From Streptomyces humidus (lineage in GTDB: Bacteria > Actinomycetota > Actinomycetes > Streptomycetales > Streptomycetaceae), in the NCBI RefSeq assembly GCF_014649655.1, contig NZ_BMTL01000001.1, positions 62,001 through 126,000 on the forward strand: a stretch of 64,000 bases of DNA. The letters are read 5' to 3'. Shown one piece after another: positions 36,811 to 46,333 of the stretch. Position numbers and translations under genes: made by a program. The notes under the pieces were generated by a model that was not told the origin of the DNA, did not search any database, and saw only the letters and a list, made by a program, of their open reading frames with translations. The stretch's first letter is position 1, and every line of letters starts with the position of its first letter.

Positions 36811-36845
36811 GAACGGCCGCCCTCCTCGGAGAAGGGCGGCCGTTC
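36811..36845 (-). terminator. Terminator after chaplin gene
   Basis: A perfect 13-bp stem GAACGGCCGCCCT with its complement around a 9-base loop, 38 bases after the stop of the chaplin gene at 36883. Confidence 0.8.
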
Positions 36846-36882
36846 GGCGAATGGCGTGTCGTGACCTCTGGGGGAGGTGACG

Positions 36883-37122
36883 TCAGTCGTTGACGCAGGT
36901 GTTGCCGAACGCCGGGTTCAGCAGGCCGCCCGCGTCGATCGTGTTGCCACAGACGTTGACGGGGATGTCGATGGGCAGCTGGAGAACGTTGCCCGACAGC
37001 ACGCCCGGGGAGTGCTTGGCGACGCCGTTCGCGCCACTGTCGGCGGCGGCGATGCCGGAGGCGCCGGCGACGGCCGCGGCGGCAACGGAGGTCAGGACCA
37101 GGCCCTTCGCGATACGCGACAT
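36883..37122 (-). CDS. Short chaplin
   Basis: A 79-residue chaplin. Signal peptide MSRIAKGLVLTSVAAAAVAG, ending in IAAADS. The domain has ANGVAKHSPGVLSGNVLQLP, IPVNVCGNTIDAGGLLNPAF and GNTCVND, with both cysteines. AAGGAGC is seven bases before the ATG. It is divergently placed from the polysaccharide operon, as chpF is in S. coelicolor, but the symbol is not assigned here. Confidence 0.93.
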   Translation of the reverse strand: MSRIAKGLVLTSVAAAAVAGASGIAAADSGANGVAKHSPGVLSGNVLQLPIDIPVNVCGNTIDAGGLLNPAFGNTCVND

Positions 37123-37360
37123 GGAGAGGTGCTCCTTGGGGGTTTTGACACAAACACCTGGGCGGGATGCCCGGCGCTGAAGTCAACGCGTGGGGCTGAC
37201 GGGGGTTGTGCCGCCGAATGAGTGATGTCTGCGGAGATCAAGGTTCACCAGACCGACACAGATGTCCGGTTTGAGGGCATTAATCCATACAGAGGTTAGA
37301 GTTGCGCCGCATCCGACCCACCCCTATAGCAAGCAAATCGCACGAAGGGCACCGCCGGTG

Positions 37361-37789
37361 ATGCGCACTTCTCTGGGTCCGACGCCGCGTCGCGCCGCGG
37401 TCGGCGCCCTCGCCCCCGCCGCGCGGCCGCGCGGGCTCCGCGTCCCCGCGGGAGCGGGCGGCCGGGTCGGGCCGGTCGCCCACGACGGCGGTCGCGGCCG
37501 TTCGGGTGATTCGCTCACGCTCTCGACCGGTGGCCGGACAGCCGTCGCGCTCACGAACCCGGTCGACCCATCTGACGATGTGCTGAATTCCACGATCAGC
37601 GAGCCGGGGGAGGCTCCGGCGGCGCGTGTACCGGCGTACGCCGACACCCTCGGCCACGACTCCGACGTGTTCGATCTACGCAGGGGTTTACGGTTCGGCG
37701 GTGACCAGCCGACGGTCAGGCTCGTTGCCCACCGGGACGCGGCGTGGGCCGGGGCGCTCTTCGTCGCCGTCGACACACGGAAGAAGTAG
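37361..37789 (+). CDS. Possibly degraded secreted protein
   Basis: A 142-residue frame from ATG 37361 (preceded by GAAGGGC). The C-terminal 80 residues look real: SLTLSTGGRTAVALTNPVD, then DVFDLRRGLRFGGDQPTVRL and AHRDAAWAGALFVAVDTRKK. The N-terminal 55 residues are Arg/Pro/Gly-rich and do not form a good signal peptide, which suggests a frameshift or decay. The encoded protein may once have been exported. It ends 52 bases before the polysaccharide operon. Confidence 0.45.
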   Translation: MRTSLGPTPRRAAVGALAPAARPRGLRVPAGAGGRVGPVAHDGGRGRSGDSLTLSTGGRTAVALTNPVDPSDDVLNSTISEPGEAPAARVPAYADTLGHDSDVFDLRRGLRFGGDQPTVRLVAHRDAAWAGALFVAVDTRKK

Positions 37790-37841
37790 TCAGGCGCGTT
37801 CCCGCACGTCCGAGCGCCACCGTGAGCGAGGAAACCGCGCA

Positions 37842-39017
37842 ATGCACCAGCCAGAACCCGATGAGAGAACCCGGGTCCTGCACCTCACCCAGCCGGTGGA
37901 CGGCGGGGTCGCCCGGGTCGTGACGGACCTGGCGCGGGCCCAGCTGGCGGCCGGTCTGCACGTCACCGTGGCCTGCCCGGCCGGCCGGTTCTCCGAAGAC
38001 CTGCGGTCCCTGGGCGCGGACGTCCGGCACTGGGCGGCGGCCCGGTCCCCGGGTCCCTCGCTCCCCGGCGAGGTGCGGCGGCTCGTGCGCCTGCTCGACG
38101 AGGTACGCCCCGATCTGGTGCACGCGCACAGCGCCAAGGCCGGACTGGCCGGCCGGCTCGCACTGCGGGGGCGGATCCCCACCGTGTTCCAGCCGCACGC
38201 CTGGTCCTTCGAGGCCGTCGGCGGCGCCACCGCGGCGCTGGCGCTGCACTGGGAGCGGTTCGGGGCCCGCTGGGCGGACCGGCTGGTGTGCGTGAGCGAG
38301 GCGGAGCGCGCGACCGGTGTGCACGCCGGGATCGCCGGGCGGTGGAGCGTCGTCCCCAACGGCATCGATCCCGGACGCTTCCACCCCGCCCCCGTCGACA
38401 CCGTGCGCGCCTCCCTCCTGCCCGGGCTCGACGCGGCCGCCCCGCTGGTGGTGTGCGTGGGGCGGCTGTGCCGGCAGAAGGGGCAGGACGTGCTGCTGCG
38501 CGCGTGGGACGCCGTCGCGCGCCGGACGCCCGGCGCCCGGCTGGTGCTGGTGGGCGACGGACCGGACACGGAGCGGCTGTGCCGCGGGGCCCCGGAGTCG
38601 GTGCTGTTCGCCGGTCCCGTCGCCGACGTCGTGCCGTGGTACCAGGCAGCCGACCTGGTCGTGCTGCCCTCGCGCTGGGAGGGCATGGCGCTGGCCCCGC
38701 TGGAGGCGCTGGCCTGCGGACGGCCCGTGGTGGTCACCGACGTGGACGGCGCCCGGGAGAGCCTGCCGGACGCACTCGCCCCCCGCTGCCTGGTGCCCGC
38801 CGACGACCCGGCGGCGCTGGCCGAGGCCGTCATCGCGCTGCTGCTCGACCCGCTGCTGCGCGAGTCGCTCGGTCACCAGGGGCGCCTGCACGTCCTGGCC
38901 GCTCACGACGTGCGGCGCATGGCCGAGGCGGTCGCGGGCGTGTACCGCGAGCTGCTCACGACCACACAAGGGGCGCGCGTCGCGCCCACCGAGCGCAGGG
39001 AGTCCATCCACTCGTGA
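37842..39017 (+). CDS. Family 4-type glycosyltransferase, first gene of polysaccharide operon
   Basis: A 391-residue GT-B enzyme. N-terminal half: TRVLHLTQPVDGGVARVVTDLARAQ, VHAHSAKAGLAGRLA. C-terminal half: VVPNGIDPGRFHP, VVCVGRLCRQKGQDVLLRAW, and the nucleotide-sugar EX7E-like box VLPSRWEGMALAPLEALACGRPVV. It adds a sugar to a lipid-linked intermediate on the cytoplasmic face. Its TGA overlaps the next GTG (GTGA). The start ATG is in the context CGCGCAATG with GAGGAAA upstream. Confidence 0.9.
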   Translation: MHQPEPDERTRVLHLTQPVDGGVARVVTDLARAQLAAGLHVTVACPAGRFSEDLRSLGADVRHWAAARSPGPSLPGEVRRLVRLLDEVRPDLVHAHSAKAGLAGRLALRGRIPTVFQPHAWSFEAVGGATAALALHWERFGARWADRLVCVSEAERATGVHAGIAGRWSVVPNGIDPGRFHPAPVDTVRASLLPGLDAAAPLVVCVGRLCRQKGQDVLLRAWDAVARRTPGARLVLVGDGPDTERLCRGAPESVLFAGPVADVVPWYQAADLVVLPSRWEGMALAPLEALACGRPVVVTDVDGARESLPDALAPRCLVPADDPAALAEAVIALLLDPLLRESLGHQGRLHVLAAHDVRRMAEAVAGVYRELLTTTQGARVAPTERRESIHS

Positions 39018-40429
39018 CCGCGGAAAGCACCTTCCCCTCTCCTGGCGCGCAGCCGGGATACGCGTCCGTCTCGGTCATTCCGCGGCGGGAGAGCGCGACC
39101 GGATTCAGGTTCCCGGCCCGCCGGCCCCCCGCGCGGCCCGCGTCCCCGCTCCCGCTGCTGATCACCGACGGCATCGCCGCGCTGGCGGGCACGCTGGCGC
39201 TGACCGGCGCGCAGCGCCGACCGCTCCTGGCGGCCGTGCTGGTGACGGCGACGATGCTGCTGCGCCCGCAGCGGGTCGGTCCGGTGGCGGGTGTCCTCGA
39301 CGAACTGCCCGTGGTCTGCGCCCGGATCGGGGTCGGCTGGCTGGCGCTCGCCGCGGTCGCCGGAGCGTGGCACCCGGCGCACGCGCTCTCGGCCCGCACC
39401 CTGCTCCTCGGCTGCGCGACACAGGCCGTGGCCTGCTGCGCCGGCCGCGCGGTCGTCCATCTGCTGCGGCGGCGGGCGCTGTTGCGCCGCCCGCGCGCCG
39501 CGCTCGTCATCGGGCCCGCCGCGACCGCGCAGCGGGTGGCCGCCGCCGTGCTGCGCCATCCCCGGTGCGGGGTCCGTCCGGTGGGGATCGTGTCCGAGAA
39601 CCCCGACGGCGTCGACGGACTGCCGGTGCTGACCACCGGTCAGGAAGTGCAGCGGGCCCTCATCCAGAACGGCGTCCAGGACGTCCTGTGCGTCCACCCG
39701 GCGGTGCGCGGCGTGCAGGGCCCGCTGCTGCGGGCGCTCACCGAGTCGGGCTGCACGGTGTGGGAGATCGACGCCGACACCCCCTCGTACGCGAGCCGCG
39801 AGCAGCTCGCCGGGTTCTCCTGCCGCCGTCTGGAGATGGGCGCCCGGCACCGGGTCAGCCCCGGCAAGCGACTGCTGGACGTCGCGGTGTCCGGGACCCT
39901 GCTGCTGCTGGTGAGCCCGCTGCTGCTGCTGTGCGCGACCGTGCTGCGGCTGACCGACGGGCCCGGGGTCGTCTTCCGGCAGGAGCGCATCGGCAAGGAC
40001 GGCAGGCCTTTCACCCTGCTGAAGTTCCGCACCCACCGCCCGGTCGACGAGCACGAGGCCGCGACCCGCTGGAGCGTGGCCGGCGAGCGTGAGATGAGCC
40101 GCTTCTGCCGCTTCCTGCGCCAGACGTCGATGGACGAGCTGCTGCAGCTGTGGAACGTCCTGTGCGGCGACATGAGCCTGGTCGGCCCCCGACCCGAACG
40201 GCCCTTCTTCGTGGGCCAGTTCAGCCAGAGCTACCCCGGCTACGCGGCCCGCCACCGCATGCAGACCGGCATCACCGGCCTCGCCCAGGTGCACGGGCTG
40301 CGCGGCGACACCTCCATCGAGGACCGGGCCCGCTTCGACAACGCGTACATCGACAACTGGTCGCTGTGGCAGGACGTGTGCATCCTGCTGCGCACCGCGG
40401 CCGCCCTCGTGCGACCGACCGGGAGCTGA
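39014..40429 (+). CDS. Polyprenyl-phosphate sugar-1-phosphate transferase (initiating enzyme)
   Basis: A 471-residue enzyme that starts repeat-unit assembly on undecaprenyl phosphate. The first 150 residues contain several hydrophobic segments; a Rossmann-like part follows (LVIGPAATAQRVAAAVL). The conserved catalytic domain is C-terminal: one membrane helix (LLDVAVSGTLLLLVSPLLLL), then VFRQERIGKDGRPFTLLKFRT, RFLRQTSMDELLQLWNVL, GDMSLVGPRPERPFFV and TGITGLAQVHGLRG. Start GTG at 39014 overlaps the previous stop. Confidence 0.92.
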   Translation: MTAESTFPSPGAQPGYASVSVIPRRESATGFRFPARRPPARPASPLPLLITDGIAALAGTLALTGAQRRPLLAAVLVTATMLLRPQRVGPVAGVLDELPVVCARIGVGWLALAAVAGAWHPAHALSARTLLLGCATQAVACCAGRAVVHLLRRRALLRRPRAALVIGPAATAQRVAAAVLRHPRCGVRPVGIVSENPDGVDGLPVLTTGQEVQRALIQNGVQDVLCVHPAVRGVQGPLLRALTESGCTVWEIDADTPSYASREQLAGFSCRRLEMGARHRVSPGKRLLDVAVSGTLLLLVSPLLLLCATVLRLTDGPGVVFRQERIGKDGRPFTLLKFRTHRPVDEHEAATRWSVAGEREMSRFCRFLRQTSMDELLQLWNVLCGDMSLVGPRPERPFFVGQFSQSYPGYAARHRMQTGITGLAQVHGLRGDTSIEDRARFDNAYIDNWSLWQDVCILLRTAAALVRPTGS

Positions 40430-40437
40430 AACCGCCG

Positions 40438-41925
40438 ATGACACCAGGACCCGCCCGGAGTCTCCCGCCCGCGCTGCGACGCCTGGCCCGGCGTCTCGCC
40501 GCGCTGCCGGGGTCGCCCGCGTACGCTCACGCGGGCGCCGCAGCTCCGGCGTGCGACGCACCGCACGGAGCGCCGCGACACGCGTCCCCCGGTCAGCCGG
40601 AGGCACGCCCCGGACCGGCCCTCGCCCTGCCGCTGACGCCCGCCCGGACGCTGTCGCCGGTCCTGCCCGTGGTCGCCGTGGTCGCCCTGCTCGGCCTGCC
40701 GCTCGCGCCCGGCGGCGAGGGCGGCGCCGGACCGGCAGACGCGCTGTCCGCGCTGGTCGTGCTGTTCTGCGCGGTCCGGCTGCTGCGGCGGCGACGGCGT
40801 GCGATGTCCGGGACGGCCGCCCTGCTCCTCGGACTGCCGGTCGCCGGGCTCGCGCTGGCCGCGATGGGCGCCTCCTCGCCGGGCGCGGGCCTCACCGGCC
40901 TCGGCCGGTATCTGCAGATCTTCGTCCTCGTCCCGGCGGCCGTCGTGCTCCTGGTCCGCGACCGGGCCGACTTCCGGCTGCTGGCCTGGTCGTTCGTCGG
41001 CCTGGCGGGATGGCAGGGGGCGGTCGGCGTCCACCAGTTCGTCACCGCGACCGGCGCCTCGTACCAGGGCGAGACGATCCGGGCGGTCGGCACGTTCGGG
41101 CCGCAGGACGTGATGGGCATGGCGACCGTGGTGTCCTTCGGGCTGATCTGCGCGATCGGGCTGGCGCTCGGCCGGTCCCGTGCGCGGCAGCGGGCGGTGG
41201 CCGCCGGCTGCGCGCTCGCGCTGCTGGTGCCGCTGGCGCTCTCCTTCAGCCGGGGCGCGTGGATCGCGACCGCGCTGACCTGTGCGGTCCAGCTGGTCCT
41301 GGCCGGACTGCGGCGGGCGCTGAAGATCGGCGCGGTGGCGCTGGCGGTGGGGGTGATCCTGGTCGGCGGCTTCGGAGTCGGCTCGGCGATGCTCCAGGAG
41401 CGCGTCAGCAGCATCACCCAGGTCGCCGACGCGCCCGACCAGTCCGTCACCGACCGGTACACGCTGTGGGCGGCCGCGATCGGCATGTGGCGCGAACGGC
41501 CGCTCACCGGCGTCGGGTTGAAGGGATTCCCCGAGCACCGGGACGCGCACGCCTCCCTCGCCCTGTCCTCGGGCAGCGACACCGACGGCGCGGGCTCGGG
41601 CTTCGTCCGGCAGCCGCTGCTGTCCCCGCACAACATGTACCTGCTGGTCCTGGCCGAGCAGGGCCTGATCGGGCTGCTCGCCCTGGCGGGCGGCTGGCTG
41701 GCGCTGCTGGCCCTCGGGCTGCGCGGCTGGTCCCGTGTGCGGCGCTCGGGCCCCGGCCTCGACTGCGCGCTCGTCGCCTGCGGCCTTCTGGTCTGGCAGC
41801 TGACCGACTTCGCGTACGCCGACATCGGCGGGCCCTCGACCGTCCTGACGGCCGTCGTCTTCGGGCTCGTGGCCTGGTGGGCGCTGGCCGGCGGCGACGG
41901 CCGCGAGGAGGCGCTCGCGCGATGA
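40438..41925 (+). CDS. O-antigen ligase / polymerase family membrane protein
   Basis: A 495-residue multi-pass protein, about 10 hydrophobic helices. The region FSRGAWIATALTCAVQLVL and the large extracytoplasmic loop with RYTLWAAAIGMWRERPLTGVGLKGF and PLLSPHNMYLLVLAEQGLIGLLAL are characteristic of the Wzy/WaaL (PF04932) family. It would polymerise or ligate the polysaccharide outside the membrane. The first 75 residues are Ala/Pro-rich and cytoplasmic. ATG starts 9 bases after the previous stop, and its own stop overlaps the next ATG. Confidence 0.9.
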   Translation: MTPGPARSLPPALRRLARRLAALPGSPAYAHAGAAAPACDAPHGAPRHASPGQPEARPGPALALPLTPARTLSPVLPVVAVVALLGLPLAPGGEGGAGPADALSALVVLFCAVRLLRRRRRAMSGTAALLLGLPVAGLALAAMGASSPGAGLTGLGRYLQIFVLVPAAVVLLVRDRADFRLLAWSFVGLAGWQGAVGVHQFVTATGASYQGETIRAVGTFGPQDVMGMATVVSFGLICAIGLALGRSRARQRAVAAGCALALLVPLALSFSRGAWIATALTCAVQLVLAGLRRALKIGAVALAVGVILVGGFGVGSAMLQERVSSITQVADAPDQSVTDRYTLWAAAIGMWRERPLTGVGLKGFPEHRDAHASLALSSGSDTDGAGSGFVRQPLLSPHNMYLLVLAEQGLIGLLALAGGWLALLALGLRGWSRVRRSGPGLDCALVACGLLVWQLTDFAYADIGGPSTVLTAVVFGLVAWWALAGGDGREEALAR

Positions 41926-43802
41926 CGGTGATGCCTCCCCGGACGCCTCGCACGGACGGCCCCACGTCCGTGCCGCCGGCGCGGGACGCCGCACAGTCCG
42001 GGGGCGCGACCGAGTCGGCCGCAACGGCCGACACCACCTGGGCCACCGGGACCACCGGTCCGGGCGAGCCCGCCCGGACCGCCCCCACGGCGGACGCACC
42101 CTGGCCGACCGGGCCGACCGAGGCAGCTCGGACGGTAGAGGCCGCCGGGACGGTAGAAGCGCCCGGGACGGCCGAGGCGGCGGCCCGGCCGGTCGCAGAA
42201 GCCGCCGGGCGGGTGGACGGGCGCTTCGGGGAACTGCCCGTGGCCTCCCGCCGCTTTCTCGCCAGGGCCGCTCTCGTCACCGCCGCCCTGTCCGTGGCCG
42301 GCGCCCTCCTCGGGCTGCTCCGGGACCAGGCGCTGGCCCGGCTGTTCGGGGCGGGCAGCGACACCGACGCCTTCCTCGTCGCGTGGACCGTGCCCGAGTT
42401 CGCGGCCACCCTGCTCATCGAGGACGGACTGGCGTTCGCCCTGATCCCGGCGTTCAGCATGGCGCTGGCCCACCGTTCCCGGGGCGCGCCGGGCGACCCG
42501 GTCCGCGCGCTGGTCGCCGGCACGCTGCCCCGGCTGTCGCTGGCCTTCGTCGCGGTGGGCGCCCTGCTGGTCGGCACCGCGCCGCAACTCGTCGAGGCCC
42601 TCGCCCCGGGCCTGCCCGACCCCGCGCTCGCCGTCGACTGCACCCGGCTCACCGCGACCTGCGCGGTGAGCTTCGGGCTCGCCGGGTACTGCAGCGCGGC
42701 CCTGCGCGCGCACCGGCGGTACGTGGCGCCGGCGGCGATCTACGTGGCCTACAACGTCGGCATCATCGCCGGGATGTACGCGCTCGGCGGGCACTGGGGG
42801 GTGCGGTCGGCGGCGGCCGGGGTCGCGATGGGCGGTCTCCTCATGGTCGTCGTCCAACTCCCCTCGCTGTTGAGCCAGTTGAGAAGGCGCACGGTCGACG
42901 GGGAGCGGGCCGTCGCGTCCGAGGAGCCCCGGCCCCTCGACACCGCGCTGCTCACGACCGTCCTGCTGTTCGCGCTGTGCCGGCAGTCGCAGGTCCTCGT
43001 CGAGCGTTTCCTCGCGTCACAGCTGCCGGCCGGTGCGATCTCGCACCTCAACTACGCGCAGAAGGTCGCGCAGATGCCGATGATCCTGTCGGTGATGGTG
43101 TGCACGGTCACCTTCCCCGTCGTCGCGCGGGCGCTGGCCGAAGGGGACGTCGAACGCGCCCGCGGCCGGGTGGAGCGGGATCTGGCGCTGGCCGCGTGCA
43201 TCGTGCTGCTCGGCACGGCGGCGGTGGTCGCCTGTGCGCCCCAGATGATCGAAGTGCTGTTCCAGCGGGGCGCGTTCACCGCGCGGGACACCGCGGCGAC
43301 CGCCGGTCCGATGCGGGTGTACGCGCTCGGGCTGCTCGGCCAGACCCTGGTGGGCGTGCTGGTCCGCTCCTACTTCTCGGCGGGCCGCGGCACCTGGTAC
43401 CCGGTCGGCGCGATGGCCTGCGGGATCGCCGTCACGTCCTGGATCGGCGCACTGAGCGTGCACTCCTGGGGCGTGTACGGGATCGCCGCCGCCAACGCGA
43501 CCGGCATCACCGTCACCGCCCTGGTGCTGCTGGCCGGGACGGGACCGCGCAGCGTCCCCGTCCGCGTCCGGGGCGTGCTGCGCGAGCTGAGCCGGCCGGT
43601 GCGGGCCGCCCTGGTGGCGACCGTGGCCGGGACCCTCGCCGCCGACCGGTGCGAGAGCGCGCTCCTCGGGCTCCTCGTGGGCGGGCTCACCGTGACCGTC
43701 GTGTTCCTGTCGCTCGGCCGGGCCCTGGGCGCCCAGGGCATCGTCCGCGCACTCCGTTCCGTCCGTTCCGCGACCCGAAGGCTCTCCCATGGCCGCTCCT
43801 GA
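41922..43802 (+). CDS. MurJ-like lipid-linked oligosaccharide flippase
   Basis: A 626-residue transporter of the MOP superfamily. After a 100-residue disordered Thr/Ala/Pro-rich N-terminus (containing AARTVEAAGTVEAPGTAEAA-like repeats), about 13-14 hydrophobic helices follow, beginning RRFLARAALVTAALSVAGALL and GLLRDQALARLFGAGSDTDAF, the MurJ-family signature. It would flip the lipid-linked repeat unit. ATGA overlap upstream; its end overlaps the deacetylase start by 14 bases. Confidence 0.9.
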   Translation: MTVMPPRTPRTDGPTSVPPARDAAQSGGATESAATADTTWATGTTGPGEPARTAPTADAPWPTGPTEAARTVEAAGTVEAPGTAEAAARPVAEAAGRVDGRFGELPVASRRFLARAALVTAALSVAGALLGLLRDQALARLFGAGSDTDAFLVAWTVPEFAATLLIEDGLAFALIPAFSMALAHRSRGAPGDPVRALVAGTLPRLSLAFVAVGALLVGTAPQLVEALAPGLPDPALAVDCTRLTATCAVSFGLAGYCSAALRAHRRYVAPAAIYVAYNVGIIAGMYALGGHWGVRSAAAGVAMGGLLMVVVQLPSLLSQLRRRTVDGERAVASEEPRPLDTALLTTVLLFALCRQSQVLVERFLASQLPAGAISHLNYAQKVAQMPMILSVMVCTVTFPVVARALAEGDVERARGRVERDLALAACIVLLGTAAVVACAPQMIEVLFQRGAFTARDTAATAGPMRVYALGLLGQTLVGVLVRSYFSAGRGTWYPVGAMACGIAVTSWIGALSVHSWGVYGIAAANATGITVTALVLLAGTGPRSVPVRVRGVLRELSRPVRAALVATVAGTLAADRCESALLGLLVGGLTVTVVFLSLGRALGAQGIVRALRSVRSATRRLSHGRS

Positions 43803-44529
43803 CCGCCGCGCCCCCGCCGCCGTCCCCTGGGTGGCGATGTACCACTCCGTGGGCCACTGCGCCGAGGATCCGTACCGCGTCACGGTGACCCCCGAGCGGC
43901 TGGAGAAACAGCTGCGATGGCTGCGCCGGCGCGGGCTGCGCGGCGTCTCCGTGGCCGAACTGCTCGCCGCCCGCGCCCGCGGCGAGGGCCACGACCTGGT
44001 GGGTCTCACCTTCGACGACGGTTACGCCGACTTCCTCACCGGGGCGCTGCCCGTGCTGCGCCGCACCGGCTGCACGGCCACCCTCTTCGTGCTGCCCGGC
44101 CGGCTCGGCGGCGACAACGCCTGGGATCCGCTCGGCCCGCGCAAGTCGCTGCTGACCGCCGACGGCATCCGCCGCGCCGCCGACGAGGGCGTCGAGATCG
44201 GCTCGCACGGTCTCACCCACCTGGACCTGACCACGGCCGACGACCTCACGCTCAAGGCGGAGACCGTCGAGAGCCGGACCCGCCTCGCCGGGCTGCTCGG
44301 CGCCGAGCCCGACGGCTTCTGCTATCCGTACGGGACGATCGACCGGCGGGCCGTGGACGCCGTGCGCGAGGCCGGCTACGTCTACGCGTGCGCGATCGAC
44401 CCGGGCCCGCTGAACGGCGTGCACGCCCTGCCCCGGGTGCACGTCGGGGAGAAGGACAACTCCCCGCGCCTGTACCTGAAGTACCGGCTGCACCGGCTGC
44501 GCCGGCGTCCCGTGGAGGGACTGCGGTGA
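43789..44529 (+). CDS. Polysaccharide deacetylase (NodB/CE4 family)
   Basis: A 246-residue enzyme. Motif 1 is LTFDDGYADF (Asp76, Asp77), motif 2 SHGLTHLDL (metal-binding His pair), motif 3 FCYPYGTIDRRAV. It should remove N-acetyl groups from an amino-sugar polymer. There is no signal peptide, so it may act on lipid-linked intermediates in the cytoplasm, or be exported by an unseen route. Start overlaps the flippase gene by 14 bases; the stop overlaps the next GTG. Confidence 0.9.
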   Translation: MAAPDRRAPAAVPWVAMYHSVGHCAEDPYRVTVTPERLEKQLRWLRRRGLRGVSVAELLAARARGEGHDLVGLTFDDGYADFLTGALPVLRRTGCTATLFVLPGRLGGDNAWDPLGPRKSLLTADGIRRAADEGVEIGSHGLTHLDLTTADDLTLKAETVESRTRLAGLLGAEPDGFCYPYGTIDRRAVDAVREAGYVYACAIDPGPLNGVHALPRVHVGEKDNSPRLYLKYRLHRLRRRPVEGLR

Positions 44530-45689
44530 AGGCCCTGCACATCATCACCGGACTCGGCGTCGGCGGCGCGGAGCAGCAACTGCGGCTGCTGCTGCGGCAC
44601 CTGCCGGCGCGGTGCGACGTGGTGACGCTGACCAACCCGGGTTCGGTGGCCGACGGGCTGACCGAGGACGGCGTCAGGGTCGTCCACCTCGGCATGGCCG
44701 GCAACCGTGATCTGGGCGCGCTGCCCCGGCTGGTGCGGATCATCCGCTCCGGCGGCTACGACCTGGTGCACACCCACCTCTACCGGGCCTGCGTCTACGG
44801 CCGGCCGGCCGCCCGCCTCGCCGGGGTCCGCGCGATCGTCGCCACCGAGCACTCGCTGGGCGAGTCGCAGCTGGAGGGCCGCGAGCTGACCTCCGGGGTG
44901 CGCGCGCTCTACCTCGCCAGCGAACGGCTGGGCCGCACCACGGTCGCCGTCTCCCCCACGGTCGCCGACCGGCTGATGAGCTGGGGCGTGCCGGCCCCCC
45001 GGATCGAGGTCGTCCCCAACGGCGTCGACCTGGCCCGCTTCCGCTTCGACCCGGACGCCCGCGTGCGCACCCGACGGCGCCTCGGGCTGCCGGACGACGC
45101 CCGCGTCGTCGGGGGGGTCGGCCGTCTCGCGGCCGGCAAGCGCTTCGACGTGCTCGTCCACGCCCTGGCCCGCCTCCCCCGCGACCACTGGCTGCTGCTG
45201 GTGGGCGGCGGGCCCGAGGAGAGCGTGCTGCGGCGCCTCGCACACGACGCGGGGGTCGCCGACCGCGTCCTGTTCGCGGGCGAGCGCCCCTGCGTCCCCG
45301 ACGGCACCCCCGGCCCGGACCTGCCGTCCCTCTTCGACGCCATGGACGTGTTCGTGTCCCCCTCGCCCGAGGAGACCTTCGGCCTCGCGGCCGTGGAGGC
45401 GCTCGCCTCGGGACTTCCCGTGCTCTACGCCTCCTGCCCCGCGATCGAGGACCTGCCCGCGCCGGCCGCCGGCGCCCGCCGGGTGAGCGGCGGCGCCGAG
45501 GCGTTCGTCCGCGCGCTGACCGGTCCCGGTGCACGGTCCCCCGGCCCGCGCACCGTGCCCGACGCCGTCCGCCACTACGACATCACCCGCAGCGCCGCTC
45601 AGCTCATGGACGTGTACGCGGCCGCCCTCACCGGGCCCACCCGGTCGTCCTCCGCTTCCCCGACACCTCAGGGAGTCAGTTCCCCATGA
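44526..45689 (+). CDS. Family 4-type glycosyltransferase (second)
   Basis: A 387-residue GT-B enzyme. N-terminal KALHIITGLGVGGAEQQLRL is a hallmark of this group. Later VVPNGVDLARFRF, GGVGRLAAGKRFDVLVHAL, and the catalytic box VFVSPSPEETFGLAAVEALASGLPV are present. It is 24% or so diverged in layout from the first glycosyltransferase of the operon and probably adds another sugar. GTGA overlap at its start and ATGA at its end. Confidence 0.9.
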   Translation: MKALHIITGLGVGGAEQQLRLLLRHLPARCDVVTLTNPGSVADGLTEDGVRVVHLGMAGNRDLGALPRLVRIIRSGGYDLVHTHLYRACVYGRPAARLAGVRAIVATEHSLGESQLEGRELTSGVRALYLASERLGRTTVAVSPTVADRLMSWGVPAPRIEVVPNGVDLARFRFDPDARVRTRRRLGLPDDARVVGGVGRLAAGKRFDVLVHALARLPRDHWLLLVGGGPEESVLRRLAHDAGVADRVLFAGERPCVPDGTPGPDLPSLFDAMDVFVSPSPEETFGLAAVEALASGLPVLYASCPAIEDLPAPAAGARRVSGGAEAFVRALTGPGARSPGPRTVPDAVRHYDITRSAAQLMDVYAAALTGPTRSSSASPTPQGVSSP

Positions 45690-46333
45690 CCGAGAACCCC
45701 CGTCGTCCTGCCGCCCTGCGCCGTGCCGAGGCGCTGCGGTCCTGGTCCCTGCTCGCGGCCGGCGTCGTCGCCGGCGGTCTGCTCGGCGGCGCGTACGGAG
45801 TCGTCAAGCCGCCCGTGTACACGGCCACCGCCTACGTGGTCGTCGTGCCGACCGCGAAGTCGGACCCGGCGTCCGCGCTCGGCTTCGCGCAGGCCTACGG
45901 GCGCGTCGCCACCCAGCTCGCCGTGCTCGGCGACGCCCAGGTGTGGGCGGGCGTGCCCGTGAGGACGCTGCAGCAGAGCGTTCGGACGGCGACCTCGCCG
46001 GACGCGCCGATGGTCGCGATCACGGCGGCCTCACCGCGCGCCGACCTCGCCGCCGACATGGCCAACGCGGTCACCCGCGCGCTGACCCGGCACGCCAAGG
46101 GCGCCGAGGCCACCACCAACGTCGAGCTGCAGCAGTTCGCCCGCGCGGTCCGGCCGACCGCGCCCTCCTCCGCGTCCCCGGCGGTGACCGGGCTGGTGGG
46201 GGCGAGCGCGGGCGGGCTGCTCGGCGGTCTGGTCCTGCTGGTACGGCCCAGGCGGGGCGCGCGGGAGGAGGCCGGGCGCCCGGCCGCCGTCCCCGGCCCG
46301 GCGCTCGCCGCCGACGCCCACGGAGCACTGTGA
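45686..46333 (+). CDS. Chain-length determinant-like (Wzz/YveK-type) protein
   Basis: A 215-residue protein with two membrane helices: residues 20-41 (WSLLAAGVVAGGLLGGAYGV) and about 165-185 (VTGLVGASAGGLLGGLVLLV). The extracytoplasmic middle has VYTATAYVVVVPTAKSDPAS, which is the N-terminal Wzz pattern. It lacks the BY-kinase domain. It would control polymer length with the polymerase. It is linked by ATGA and GTGA overlaps. Confidence 0.8.
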   Translation: MTENPRRPAALRRAEALRSWSLLAAGVVAGGLLGGAYGVVKPPVYTATAYVVVVPTAKSDPASALGFAQAYGRVATQLAVLGDAQVWAGVPVRTLQQSVRTATSPDAPMVAITAASPRADLAADMANAVTRALTRHAKGAEATTNVELQQFARAVRPTAPSSASPAVTGLVGASAGGLLGGLVLLVRPRRGAREEAGRPAAVPGPALAADAHGAL

